Origin: Kribbella sp. VKM Ac-2569
GTDB lineage: Bacteria > Actinomycetota > Actinomycetes > Propionibacteriales > Kribbellaceae
Length of the DNA: 64,000 nt
NCBI RefSeq assembly: GCF_004216905.1
Contig: NZ_SGXJ01000005.1
Coordinates: 434,001-498,000 of the forward strand
Reading direction: 5' to 3'
The notes under the pieces were generated by a model, which did no database searches, was not told the DNA's origin, and saw only the letters and a program-made list of their open reading frames with translations. This document shows, piece after piece, positions 7,811-16,823 of the stretch. How positions within the stretch are numbered: position 1 is the stretch's first letter; every line of letters begins with the position of its first letter. The translations under genes and the position numbers were made by a program.

Positions 7811-8929
7811 TCACCAGGTGAAAGTGTGGTTGAGGACGAGGGTGGTGGCGCCCAGGAGGGCTGCGTCGTGACCGGCTTGGGAGCGGACCACGCGGAGGTG
7901 GGTTGTGGCCAGCGGCAACGATCTTGCGTAGATCGCTTCGCGGAGGCCGGCCAGCAGGCTGTCGCCGGCCTGGGAGAGGGAGCCGCCGACGACGATCACG
8001 GACGGGTTGAGCAGGCTGACGGCCGCGGCGAGGACGGTGCCGATCTCACGGCCCGCTTGGCGTACGGCGGTTGTCGCGGTCGTGTTGCCTGCTCGGACAA
8101 GGTCCACGATGTCCTGGCTGGTCTCGACGCCGAGCTTGCCGGCGAGTGCGGCCGCGGAGGCGATCGCTTCCAGGCAGCCGGTGTTGCCGCAGCGGCAGAG
8201 TTCGGTGTGTCCGGGCGCCTGGATGTGGCCGATGTCGCCGGCTGCCCCTTGTGCGCCGCGGTGCAACCGGCCGCCGCTGATGACGCCCGCTCCGATGCCG
8301 GTGGCAACCTTCACGAACAGCAGGTGCTCGACATCCGGGTACGTCGTCGCGTGCTCGCCGAGCGCCATGATGTTCACGTCGTTGTCGACCAGTACGAGCC
8401 CGGGGAGCTCCTGGCTCAGTCGACCCACCACGTCGTACGAGTCCCAGCCCGGCATGATCGGCGGATGGTTCGGCCGCCCGGTGCTGTGCTCGACCGGTCC
8501 GGGCAGCCCGACCCCGGTGCCCGCCAGATCGTCCGGTGATCTCTGGGCCTCGCGCAGCAGCGCGTGTCCTGCCCGGGCGACTGCAGCGAGTACGACTTCG
8601 GGTCCTTCGGCGATCTTGAGCGGCGTCGTCGACCGGTGCAGGATTTGGCCGGCCAGGTCCGTGAGGGCGACGGACAGGTGCGTCGCGCCGACGTCCGCGG
8701 CGAGTACGAGTCGCGCGGTCGGGTTGAACCGGAACCGCGCGGGCGGCCGGCCGCCCGTCGACGCCGCCTCACCCGACGGCACCACGAGCCCTTCCGCGAG
8801 CAACGCCTCGATCCGCCCCGTCACGGTGGACCGTGCGAGCCCACTGCGCTCGATCAGTTCGGCGCGCGTCCGCGGTTGCCCGTCCAGGAGCAGCCGCAGC
8901 ACCGCATCCGCCGTACCGAGAGCGCTCAT
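7811..8929 (-). CDS. ROK-family transcriptional regulator
   Basis: A 372-residue regulator with an N-terminal winged helix (residues 5-65, RAELIERSGLARSTVTGRIE) and a C-terminal ROK sugar-kinase-like domain containing the zinc motif CRCGNTGCLE. It is divergent from a Gfo/Idh/MocA dehydrogenase and a sugar isomerase, so repression of those genes in response to a sugar is likely. The ATG is chosen; a GTG one codon upstream is equally possible. There is no strong ribosome site. Confidence 0.9.
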   Translation of the reverse strand: MSALGTADAVLRLLLDGQPRTRAELIERSGLARSTVTGRIEALLAEGLVVPSGEAASTGGRPPARFRFNPTARLVLAADVGATHLSVALTDLAGQILHRSTTPLKIAEGPEVVLAAVARAGHALLREAQRSPDDLAGTGVGLPGPVEHSTGRPNHPPIMPGWDSYDVVGRLSQELPGLVLVDNDVNIMALGEHATTYPDVEHLLFVKVATGIGAGVISGGRLHRGAQGAAGDIGHIQAPGHTELCRCGNTGCLEAIASAAALAGKLGVETSQDIVDLVRAGNTTATTAVRQAGREIGTVLAAAVSLLNPSVIVVGGSLSQAGDSLLAGLREAIYARSLPLATTHLRVVRSQAGHDAALLGATTLVLNHTFTW

Positions 8930-8965
8930 CACCGGACTTTCGTCGTACTGGCCGTGGACTTTTGC

Positions 8966-8995
8966 TTGACAGGGTTCAAAAGGGTCCCATAGCGT
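8966..8995 (+). promoter_or_regulatory. Promoter of the dehydrogenase-isomerase operon, leaderless
   Basis: Consensus TTGACA (8966-8971), an 18-base spacer and TAGCGT (8990-8995). The expected transcript start is at or just before the GTG at 9004, so the mRNA should be leaderless. It lies between the divergent ROK regulator and its presumed target. Confidence 0.75.
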
Positions 8996-9003
8996 CCTAC
9001 GAC

Positions 9004-10095
9004 GTGTCCACCAAACGGCTCAGGGTAGGGATCGTCGGCGGCGGCTTCATGGGCCAGGTCCACGGCAGGTCCGCGTTGGTTTCCGGCGCCACCGTGGTCG
9101 GCGCAGTCGGCTCGTCGCCTGCCAGAGCTGAGGCCGCGGCCGCGGCGACCGGTGCCGAGCGCGGCTTCGCGACCCTCGACGAGCTACTGGCCGCCGACAT
9201 CGATGTGGTCCACATCTGTACGCCGAACAACACGCATCGCGACGTTGCGCTGAAGGCTCTCGAAGCGGGCAAGCACGTGGTCTGCGAGAAGCCGCTCGCC
9301 ACCTCGGTGCAGGACGCGGCCGGTCTGCACGCCGCCGCGGTCGAGGCCGGGCTGGTTGGCGCGGTGCCGTTCGTGTACCGCTACCACCCGATGGTCCGCG
9401 AGCTGCGCACCCGGATCGCCGCGGGCGACGCCGGCGTGATCACCAGCCTGCACGGCTCATACCTGCAGGACTGGCTCGCCGGCGCGGACGACCAGAACTG
9501 GCGCGTGGACGATACGACCGGTGGACCGTCGCGCACGTTCGCCGACATCGGTTCGCACTGGTGCGACCTGACCGAGTTCGTCACCGGCGACCGGATCGCG
9601 GCGATCAGCGCCCAGCTGCGGACGGTACGGGCGCAGCGCGGCGGCGGCGTCGACGTACGGACCGAGGACCTGGCCACGGCACAGTTCCGGACCGAGGCCG
9701 GTGTGGTCGGGACGATCGTGGTCAGCCAGGTCGCGGCCGGCCGGAAGAACCGGCTGTACCTGGAGGTGTCGGGCACCGAGTCGAGCTTCGGCTTCGACCA
9801 GGAGGACCCGGATCGCCTGTGGGTCGGCCGTCGCACCGCCTCGCAACTGCTGACGCGCGACCCCGAGACCTTGAGCCCACCCGCCGCGCGGGTGAACCGG
9901 CTGCCGGCCGGGCACGCGCAGGGGTACCAGGACGCGTTCGACTCGTTCGTCGCCGACAGCTATGCCGCCGTACTGGGTGATCGCCCGGACGGCCTGCCCG
10001 ATTTCGCCGCCGGAGCGCGGTCCGCTCGCGTGGTCGACGCCGTACTGCGGTCTGCCGCGCAGGACAGCGCCTGGATCACCGTCGACAACTCTTAG
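9004..10095 (+). CDS. Gfo/Idh/MocA-family sugar dehydrogenase
   Basis: A 363-residue oxidoreductase. The N-terminal NAD(P)-binding motif is VGIVGGGFMG, the catalytic EKP motif appears as CEKPLA near residue 97, and a C-terminal alpha/beta substrate domain follows. Members oxidise sugars, inositols or their derivatives. The GTG start has no Shine-Dalgarno site and sits eight bases after a -10 box. The isomerase gene follows after seven bases, implying a two-step sugar conversion under the divergent ROK regulator. Confidence 0.9.
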   Translation: MSTKRLRVGIVGGGFMGQVHGRSALVSGATVVGAVGSSPARAEAAAAATGAERGFATLDELLAADIDVVHICTPNNTHRDVALKALEAGKHVVCEKPLATSVQDAAGLHAAAVEAGLVGAVPFVYRYHPMVRELRTRIAAGDAGVITSLHGSYLQDWLAGADDQNWRVDDTTGGPSRTFADIGSHWCDLTEFVTGDRIAAISAQLRTVRAQRGGGVDVRTEDLATAQFRTEAGVVGTIVVSQVAAGRKNRLYLEVSGTESSFGFDQEDPDRLWVGRRTASQLLTRDPETLSPPAARVNRLPAGHAQGYQDAFDSFVADSYAAVLGDRPDGLPDFAAGARSARVVDAVLRSAAQDSAWITVDNS

Positions 10096-10102
10096 GAGCC
10101 TT

Positions 10103-11110
10103 ATGCCACGCCCGATCACGCTGTTCACCGGTCAGTGGGCCGACCTGCCGTTCGAGGAGGTCTGTCAGTTCGCCTCTGAGGCTGGGTACGACGGCGTCGA
10201 GATCGCCTGCTCTGGTGACCACTTCGACGTCCAGCAGGCCGTCGACGACGACTCGTACGTCAAGGGCCGTAAGGACATCCTGGAGAAGTACAACCTGCAG
10301 GTCTTCGCGATCTCCAACCACCTGGTGGGGCAGGCGGTCTGCGACGACCCGATCGACTTCCGGCACCAGGCGATCGTGCCGTCCCGGATCTGGGGCGACG
10401 GCGACGGCGAAGGTGTCCGGCAGCGCGCCGCGGAGGATCTGAAGAACACCGCCCGCGCGGCCAAGAAGCTCGGTGTGAACACCGTCATCGGCTTCACCGG
10501 CTCGTCGATCTGGCAGTACGTCGCGATGTTCCCACCGGTGCCGGCGGAGCGGATCGAGGCCGGGTACAAGGACTTCGCCGACCGGTGGAACCCGATCCTC
10601 GACGTGTTCGACGAGGAGGGTGTCCGGTTCGCGCACGAGGTGCACCCGTCGGAGATCGCGTACGACTACTGGACCACCACGCTCACCCTCGAGGCGATCG
10701 GCCACCGCGAGGCGTTCGGCCTGAACTGGGACCCGTCGCACATGGTGTGGCAGGACATCGACCCGGTCGCGTTCCTCTGGGACTTCAAGGACCGGATCTA
10801 CCACGTGGACTGCAAGGACACCCGGATGCGGGTCGGCGGCGGCCGCAACGGCCGGCTCGGCTCGCACCTGCCGTGGGGCGACCCGCGCCGCGGCTGGGAC
10901 TTCTACTCCACTGGGCACGGCGACGTGCAGTGGGAGGACTGCTTCCGGGTACTGAACTCGATCGGCTACGACGGCCCGATCTCGGTCGAGTGGGAGGACG
11001 CCGGCATGGAGCGCAAGGTCGGCGCGGCGGAGGCGGTCAACGTCATCCGCGGCCTCGCCTTCGACAAGCCCGAAGCCGCCTTCGACGCCGCCTTCGCCAC
11101 CGACAAGTAG
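10103..11110 (+). CDS. Sugar phosphate isomerase/epimerase (xylose isomerase-like TIM barrel)
   Basis: A 335-residue protein of the AP-endonuclease-2-like TIM-barrel family that includes sugar isomerases, inosose dehydratase and tagatose epimerases. Metal-ligand candidates are visible in HEVHPSEIAYD, NWDPSHMVWQ and HVDCKD, and the C-terminal strand carries ISVEWEDAGM. ATG follows AGGAG that overlaps the stop of the preceding dehydrogenase. The pair probably processes a cyclitol or ketose; the exact substrate is unknown. Confidence 0.88.
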   Translation: MPRPITLFTGQWADLPFEEVCQFASEAGYDGVEIACSGDHFDVQQAVDDDSYVKGRKDILEKYNLQVFAISNHLVGQAVCDDPIDFRHQAIVPSRIWGDGDGEGVRQRAAEDLKNTARAAKKLGVNTVIGFTGSSIWQYVAMFPPVPAERIEAGYKDFADRWNPILDVFDEEGVRFAHEVHPSEIAYDYWTTTLTLEAIGHREAFGLNWDPSHMVWQDIDPVAFLWDFKDRIYHVDCKDTRMRVGGGRNGRLGSHLPWGDPRRGWDFYSTGHGDVQWEDCFRVLNSIGYDGPISVEWEDAGMERKVGAAEAVNVIRGLAFDKPEAAFDAAFATDK

Positions 11111-11117
11111 CAAATCT

Positions 11118-11206
11118 GGACCTGTGTGCATGCATAACCCGTGGACGACGAGTTGCGCCACGCTCAGCCTTCACGCACCGCGCAGGTTGTGCATGCACGC
11201 AGGTCC
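11118..11206. terminator. Large 22-bp inverted repeat between convergent genes
   Basis: Arms 11118-11139 and 11185-11206 pair over 22 positions with two G-U wobbles, enclosing about 45 bases. They fill the gap between the isomerase and the minus-strand MFS gene. A bidirectional terminator is the simplest reading. Confidence 0.6.
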
Positions 11207-11208
11207 GC

Positions 11209-12396
11209 CTAGGCCGGCCGGTTGTCCCGGCCGGCTACGAAGCCGAGGGTGAGTTGTACGGCGGCCAGGATGGCGAAGACGGTCAGCGTCGTGCTCCAGC
11301 CGCCGGTCACCTGGGTCAGGTAGCCCGCGACGACCGGACCGGCGGCGGCCAGCGTGTAGCCGACTGCCTGCGCCATCCCGGACAGCTGCGTGGTCTCGTG
11401 GTGCCCGCGGCCGCGGAGGCTGATCAGCGAGAGCGCGGCGACCAGTCCGGCGCCCTGCCCTAGTCCACCGACGATCGCCCAGACGATCGCCAGGTGCGGC
11501 GCCAGCAGCAGACCTAGCAGTGCTAGCAGAATCGGCACACTCGCGGTCATCAAGCCGGCCCGCTGGTTGGTCGGATGCTTCAGCAGGAGCGGAATGCTGA
11601 GCCCGCCGATCAGGCCGAACACCTGGAAGACGAACAGATGCACCCCGGTGGACCGCTCCGAGACGCCGCCGGTCGCGATCTCGATGGTCGGCAGCCAGTT
11701 CACGAACAGGTAGAAGCTCGTCGACTGCAGGCCCATGAACCCGGTCACCAGCCAGGCCATCGGCTGCCGCCAGACGCTGACCGGGGGAGGGCCGTCATCC
11801 GTCGTTGCCGACGGCATCGGCTCCGGCGACAGCGTCCGCGGCAGCCAGATCACGGCGACCAGTACGGCGAGCCCGCCCCAGACCGCGAGTGACAGCCGCC
11901 AGTCGACCGCGTCGGCGATCGGTACGGCGAGGATCGAGGCGATCGCGGCGCCGCCGGTGATGAAGGCCGTGTAGACACCGGTCGCGCGGGACACGTGCGC
12001 GGCGTAGTCGCGTTTGATGATGACCGGCACCAGCACGTTGCCGACTGCGATCGCGGCACCGACCACCGCCGTACCGATCCAGAGACCGGCCTGGCCCGTG
12101 TACGGGCGGAGCGCGCTGCTCGCCGCGAGCACCAGGAGCGAGACGAACACCACCCGCTCCATCCCGAACCGCCGTGACGCGAGGTGGACCAGGGGAGAGG
12201 CGACTGCGAACGCGAGCAGCGGCAGCGTGCCCAACAGGCCCTGCGCCGCCTCACCGAGGTGCAGATCGAGCCCGATCCGCGGCAGCACCGGACCGACCGC
12301 GGTCAGTGCCGGCCGCAGGCTCAGCGCGACCACGAAGGCGGTCGCGGTGATCAGCGCCGACCGCTCTCGAGCCATTGGTTCGGACAGTACCGCCAC
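11209..12396 (-). CDS. MFS transporter, CynX/NimT-like
   Basis: A 395-residue major facilitator protein with about 12 hydrophobic segments. The opening SLRPALTAVGPVLP and the overall pattern match the CynX (cyanate/2-nitroimidazole) branch. The GTG start is supported by GGAGAGAGG six bases upstream; the ATG seven codons in lacks a ribosome site. It is divergent from a FadR-type GntR regulator across 68 bases, suggesting direct control by that protein. Substrate unknown. Confidence 0.88.
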   Translation of the reverse strand: MAVLSEPMARERSALITATAFVVALSLRPALTAVGPVLPRIGLDLHLGEAAQGLLGTLPLLAFAVASPLVHLASRRFGMERVVFVSLLVLAASSALRPYTGQAGLWIGTAVVGAAIAVGNVLVPVIIKRDYAAHVSRATGVYTAFITGGAAIASILAVPIADAVDWRLSLAVWGGLAVLVAVIWLPRTLSPEPMPSATTDDGPPPVSVWRQPMAWLVTGFMGLQSTSFYLFVNWLPTIEIATGGVSERSTGVHLFVFQVFGLIGGLSIPLLLKHPTNQRAGLMTASVPILLALLGLLLAPHLAIVWAIVGGLGQGAGLVAALSLISLRGRGHHETTQLSGMAQAVGYTLAAAGPVVAGYLTQVTGGWSTTLTVFAILAAVQLTLGFVAGRDNRPA

Positions 12397-12464
12397 AACA
12401 CACCTCTCTCCTGTGCAGATGTCCTACATTTACACTGTACGCTGCGTGTGAAGGGAGTACGTCG

Positions 12465-13154
12465 TTGAATGGGTCACTCAAGGGGCCGGTGCGGCAGGTG
12501 CCGCTCGTGCTGCAGGTCTCGGAGCGGTTCCGGGCGCAGATCGAGTCCGGGGCGTGGCCGCGCGGGTCGCGGATCCCTGGTGAGAATCAGCTCGCCAGCG
12601 AGCTAGGGGTCAGCCGCGGAACGGTGCGGGAGGCGTTGCGGTCGCTGAGTCTGACCGGCCTGCTGGAGCCGCGCGTCGGCGACGGCACGTATGTACGGGC
12701 GACCAACGAGATCAGCGGCGTACTGGTCCGGGACGAGCTCTCAGCGTCGCTCACGCATGTCCTCGACGCCCGCGCCGGCATCGAGGCGGCTGCTGCTCGG
12801 CTGGCCGCTCAGCACGCGGATCCGGCCGGTCTGACGCCACTGTCCGACGCGCTGGAGGCTCGCGGTGCTGCGTTGGCGGCGGGGGACCTGGACGCGTTCG
12901 TGGCCGTCGACACGGACTTCCACCGCGGCGTTGTCGTCGCGAGCGGGAACCCGTTGCTGCTGCGGTTGTACGACGCCCTCGCCGAGGTCCTCGCCGAGTC
13001 GATTCGGGAAACCGCGACGATCCCCGAGGATCATCGGATCCTCGACGCGCACGTCGACGTACTGGAGGCGATCCGGGCGCGGGATCCCGAGGCGGCGAGT
13101 CAGGCGTCGTACGCGCTGATCGAGTCCGTCAAGGTCGCGGGATCCGGCCAGTAG
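12465..13154 (+). CDS. GntR-family regulator, FadR subfamily
   Basis: A 229-residue regulator. The N-terminal winged helix carries GSRIPGENQLASELGVSRGT and TVREALRSL; the rest is an all-helical FCD ligand domain. The TTG start has AAGGGAG seven bases upstream. The shared 68-base gap with the MFS gene contains TACA-N7-TGTA at 12425-12439, a weak operator candidate overlapping a TACACT -10 box. Its last 55 bases overlap the end of the opposite-strand acetyltransferase gene. Confidence 0.9.
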   Translation: MNGSLKGPVRQVPLVLQVSERFRAQIESGAWPRGSRIPGENQLASELGVSRGTVREALRSLSLTGLLEPRVGDGTYVRATNEISGVLVRDELSASLTHVLDARAGIEAAAARLAAQHADPAGLTPLSDALEARGAALAAGDLDAFVAVDTDFHRGVVVASGNPLLLRLYDALAEVLAESIRETATIPEDHRILDAHVDVLEAIRARDPEAASQASYALIESVKVAGSGQ

Positions 13155-13648
13155 TACCGGAAGCAGGCGGGCCGGCCGTTGAGGCGGCGCGGTTCGCCAC
13201 CCGGCGGCGGGACCTCCTTGCGGTCGCCTTGGATGCCGCCGCGCGCTTCGTAGAAGCCTTGTGCGGCGGTGTTCTGCTCGAGCACCCACAGGTAGATCCC
13301 GGTGTCCGGCACCGTCTCGGCCGTGAGTGCGAGCAGTCGCGTGCCGATCCCTTGCCGCTTGCGCGGTGCCCGGACGTGCAGGTTGTCGACCAGCGCGCCG
13401 AACTTCGGATCCGCGTCGTACACCACGTGCGCGAGTCCGATCAGCTGCCCGTCGTACTCCGCCACCGTCGTCCACGTGCCGTCGCGCGCCGCGAGCCGCT
13501 TGGCCCACATCGCCCCTAGATACTCGGGCGACTCGTCGTCGAGGAAGGCGTCCGCATAAGCGCCCCGGTAATGCCGCCGCCAACTATCTCCATGTAACTC
13601 GGCAACCGCCGCCGCGTCATCTGCCCCAGCTACTCGAAAAGTCGTCAC
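13100..13648 (-). CDS. GNAT-family N-acetyltransferase
   Basis: A 182-residue acetyltransferase. The acetyl-CoA loop is RKRQGIGTRLL near residue 95, preceded by the core strand ALVDNLHVRAP, with WVLEQNTAAQGFYEARGG after it. The C-terminus RPACFRYYWPDP is followed by 10 further residues read through the end of the convergent GntR gene, giving a 55-base tail-to-tail overlap. Substrate unknown. Confidence 0.88.
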   Translation of the reverse strand: MTTFRVAGADDAAAVAELHGDSWRRHYRGAYADAFLDDESPEYLGAMWAKRLAARDGTWTTVAEYDGQLIGLAHVVYDADPKFGALVDNLHVRAPRKRQGIGTRLLALTAETVPDTGIYLWVLEQNTAAQGFYEARGGIQGDRKEVPPPGGEPRRLNGRPACFRYYWPDPATLTDSISAYDA

Positions 13649-13661
13649 CTGATGATTCGTA

Positions 13662-14840
13662 TCACCGTGGAAGGACGTCGCCAGGTGCTGTCCGCTGGGT
13701 GGGTGCGAGGACCCGCGCGAAGACGGCCAGGCCGGCGGCGAGGGCGGTGACGACTATGAAGGACATGGTGAGGTTGCTGGCCTGGGCGATGCCGCCGATG
13801 ATCGACGGGGCGACCAGGCCGGAGGCGTAGGTGATGGTCGCGACGCCGGCGATTGCCTGGCTCGGGTTGGGGCCGGTGCGGCCGGCGGCGGCGAAGGCGA
13901 GCGGTACGACGACCGCGATGCCGACGCCGATCAGGCCGAAGCCGGCCATCGCGAGGATCGCGTTCGGTGCGAGGACGACGAGCAGGCCGCCGAGGGTCGC
14001 GATCACGCCGCTCCAGCGCACTGTGCGTACGGCGCCGAACCGGTCGACGACCGCGTCGCCGGTGATCCGCGCGATCGCCATCGTCAGCGCGAACCCGGTC
14101 GTCGCGCCGGCCGCGACACCCGCCGAGCTGTCCAGGATGTCGCGCAGGTACACGGCCGACCAGTCCAGGCTCGCGCCCTCCGCGAACACCGCGCAGAACC
14201 CGACCGCCCCGATCAGCAACGCCGACTTCGGCGGCAACGCGAACCGCGCCGGCGGCTCCTCGTCGTCCTCGGGATGGATGTTCAGCACGAACTGACACAC
14301 CACCGTACCGACGACGGTCAGTACGACGGCAGCGACCGTGTGATGGATCTGCGCACTGAGATTCGCATGCGCCGCGACCGTCCCGACCGCGGATCCGAGC
14401 AGCGCGCCCACACTCCACAGGCCGTGCAACCCGGACATGATCGACTTCTTCAGCCGGTGCTCGATCTCGACGCCGAGGGCATTCATCGCGACATCGGCCA
14501 TCCCCGCCGTACCGCCGTAGATCAGCAGCGCGGCGCACAACGTCAGCAGGCCGGGAGCGAACGACGGCAGGATCAGGGCGAGCGTCCAGAGCGCGAGCAA
14601 CCCGCGCAGCGCGGTGCGGGTCCCGAACCGGTGACTGACCCGGGCGGCGAGCGGCATCATCAGCGCCGCTCCGAGGGCCGGGAACGCGAGCGCCAAGCCA
14701 AGTTGGCCCGCGGACACCCCTGCATGCTCCTGGATCCAGGGCACTCGGGTCGCGAACGACCCGGTCACCGATCCGTGCACGCAGAAGACGGCGGCCACGG
14801 CGTACCGCGACCGCTTGACGAGTGTGGTGTCTTCAGTCAC
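13662..14840 (-). CDS. MFS transporter, YbjJ-like (first of a paralogous pair)
   Basis: A 392-residue major facilitator with 12 predicted membrane segments. The segments DVAMNALGVEIE, IMSGLHGLWSVGALLG and EGASLDWSAVYLRDIL recur with changes in the MFS protein encoded at 15651-16823, so the two are paralogs. The chosen GTG gives MTEDTTLVKRS and lies eight bases after TAGTGT with no ribosome site. A GTG four codons upstream would fall inside that -10 box. It is divergent from the DeoR regulator; an exporter role is inferred. Confidence 0.87.
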   Translation of the reverse strand: MTEDTTLVKRSRYAVAAVFCVHGSVTGSFATRVPWIQEHAGVSAGQLGLALAFPALGAALMMPLAARVSHRFGTRTALRGLLALWTLALILPSFAPGLLTLCAALLIYGGTAGMADVAMNALGVEIEHRLKKSIMSGLHGLWSVGALLGSAVGTVAAHANLSAQIHHTVAAVVLTVVGTVVCQFVLNIHPEDDEEPPARFALPPKSALLIGAVGFCAVFAEGASLDWSAVYLRDILDSSAGVAAGATTGFALTMAIARITGDAVVDRFGAVRTVRWSGVIATLGGLLVVLAPNAILAMAGFGLIGVGIAVVVPLAFAAAGRTGPNPSQAIAGVATITYASGLVAPSIIGGIAQASNLTMSFIVVTALAAGLAVFARVLAPTQRTAPGDVLPR

Positions 14841-14892
14841 AAGCAAACACACTATCTGTTTGAACGATCAGGCGGATGGTAGTTTTCTGCGC

Positions 14893-15654
14893 ATGAGAAG
14901 TGCGGAACGGCACCAAGTGATCGTAGAACGACTACGAGTCGTTGACCGAGTGTCGGTCCAAGAACTGGTCGAAGCGACCGAGGCCTCGGACATGACGGTC
15001 CGCCGCGACCTCGATTTCCTGGCGGCGCAGGGTGTCCTGAAGCGCGTTCATGGCGGCGCGGTGTCCGCGATGCCGTCAGGCCTGGAGCCGCCGCACTCGC
15101 TGCGTGCCCAGGCCGCCATCGCAGCCAAGCAGGCGATCGCTCGCGCCGCCGTCGAGCACCTGCGAGACGGCGAGACGATCGTGCTCGACAGCGGTACGAC
15201 GGCACTCGAGACCGCGAAGCTCTTGCACGATCGCGCGATGACGGTGATGCCGCTCTCGCTGCACGTCGCGCACGAACTGGCCGACGCGCCGCGGATCCGG
15301 CTGCTGATGCCGGGCGGCGAGGCGCGCAAGGGCGAGCTGTCGCTGGTCGGTCCGCTGACCGTTGCGTCGCTGCGTGCGCTGCGGTTCGACGCCGCCGTAC
15401 TGAGCCCGTGCGCGTTCAGCCTCGACGCAGGACTGACGGCCTTCGACCTGGGTGACGCCGAGGTCAAGCAGGAGGCGATGAACGTTGCCACTCGCACCAT
15501 CGTGCTCGCCGACGGCGCCAAGTGGGACCGCGCCGCCCTCGCCTACGTCTGCCCGGCAGATCGCCCAGACCTGATCATCACCGACGACTCCGCACCCGAG
15601 GACCAACGAATCATGCTGACCCAACGCGGCGTACTGGTCGAGGTAGCGCCTTGA
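14893..15654 (+). CDS. DeoR/GlpR-family transcriptional regulator
   Basis: A 253-residue repressor. The N-terminal helix-turn-helix has the DeoR signature SVQELVEATEASDMTVRRDL and KRVHGGAV. The C-terminal DeoR sensor domain (residues 75-250) senses phosphorylated sugars in characterised members. ATG lies seven bases after TAGTTT with no Shine-Dalgarno site, so it is probably leaderless. Its stop overlaps the TTG of the next MFS gene as TTGA, and a paralogous MFS gene is divergent, so it probably controls both. Confidence 0.9.
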   Translation: MRSAERHQVIVERLRVVDRVSVQELVEATEASDMTVRRDLDFLAAQGVLKRVHGGAVSAMPSGLEPPHSLRAQAAIAAKQAIARAAVEHLRDGETIVLDSGTTALETAKLLHDRAMTVMPLSLHVAHELADAPRIRLLMPGGEARKGELSLVGPLTVASLRALRFDAAVLSPCAFSLDAGLTAFDLGDAEVKQEAMNVATRTIVLADGAKWDRAALAYVCPADRPDLIITDDSAPEDQRIMLTQRGVLVEVAP

Positions 15655-16823
15655 CCGCCACCGACGTACAGCTGCAGGCCGCACCGCCCCGAGCCGCTCG
15701 AGTCGCCACCTGGTTGTACTTCGGTCTGAACGGGTTCGCCGTCGGGATGTGGGTCGTGCACATCCCGAGCATCGAGCACAAGACCGGGATCACCCACAGC
15801 ACCCTCGGACTGCTCCTGCTGGTCCTCGGCGGCGCCGCGTTCATCGGCATGCAGGTCGCCGGGCCGCTCGTCGACAAGCTCGGCCAACGTCGGCTCGTCC
15901 CGGCGGCCGGCATCCTGCTCGGCATCGCGCTCGCCGGACCCGGCCTGGCCACGAACTGGTGGACGCTGGGTCTCACGCTGATCCTTGTCGGCTTCGGCAA
16001 CGGTTCGATCGACGTCGGGATGAACGCGCAGGCCGTCGTGGTCGAGCGCGGTTATCCGCGGCCGATCATGGCCGCCTTCCACGCGATGTGGTCGATCGGC
16101 GGGGCGATCGCCGCGGTCATCGGCGCGGCCACGCTGAAGGCCGGCGTACCGACCGAGCTCACGCTCGGCCTCGCCGGCCTGGTCTGCATCGCGATCGCGC
16201 TGGCCGCCAGCCGATTCTTGCTGGAGGCAACGATCTCTGATGAGGACTCGGATGAGGAGACCCCGCGGGAGAAGCCGCCGGCCAAACTGGTCTGGGCGCT
16301 CGGCGGGCTCGCGTTCGGCCTGATGCTGTCCGAGGGCGTCGCCAACGACTGGGCCGCGCTGCACTTCCGCGACATCCTCGGCACCTCGGTCAGTACGGCG
16401 GCCTTCGCGTACGGCGCGTTCGCGGTCGCGATGACCGTGGGTCGGTTCCTCACCGACCGGGTCGCGGCCGTCGTCGGTCCGGCGGCGATCGTGCGCTGGG
16501 GAGCCGCGATGGCCGCGGTCGGTCTGACGCTGGTGATCGTCGTACCGTGGGTGCCCGTCGCGCTCGTCGGCTGGGCGATCTTCGGCCTCGGCCTCGCGGG
16601 CGGCGTACCGCAGTTGTTCACCGCCGCCGGCAACCTCGACCCGCGCTCGTCCGGCGCTCTGATGGCTCGTGTCGTCGGCCTCGGGTACGTCGGCCTGCTC
16701 GCAGGTCCCGCACTGATCGGGGGCCTCGCGCACTGGATGCCGCTGAACATCGCGTTCATCCTGCCGGTCGTGCTGTGTGTGCTGACGTTCTTCGGCGGCC
16801 CGGTCCTCAAGAGCAACCGCTGA
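15651..16823 (+). CDS. MFS transporter, YbjJ-like (second of a paralogous pair)
   Basis: A 390-residue major facilitator translationally coupled to the DeoR gene by a TTGA overlap, with GAGGTAG as ribosome site. It shares DVGMNA, IMAAFHAMWSIGGAI and EGVANDWAALHFRDIL with the divergent MFS protein. A hydrophilic loop near residues 195-210 (ISDEDSDEETPREK) separates the two halves. Transport of a sugar or sugar-like compound is suggested only by the DeoR regulator. Confidence 0.87.
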   Translation: MTATDVQLQAAPPRAARVATWLYFGLNGFAVGMWVVHIPSIEHKTGITHSTLGLLLLVLGGAAFIGMQVAGPLVDKLGQRRLVPAAGILLGIALAGPGLATNWWTLGLTLILVGFGNGSIDVGMNAQAVVVERGYPRPIMAAFHAMWSIGGAIAAVIGAATLKAGVPTELTLGLAGLVCIAIALAASRFLLEATISDEDSDEETPREKPPAKLVWALGGLAFGLMLSEGVANDWAALHFRDILGTSVSTAAFAYGAFAVAMTVGRFLTDRVAAVVGPAAIVRWGAAMAAVGLTLVIVVPWVPVALVGWAIFGLGLAGGVPQLFTAAGNLDPRSSGALMARVVGLGYVGLLAGPALIGGLAHWMPLNIAFILPVVLCVLTFFGGPVLKSNR

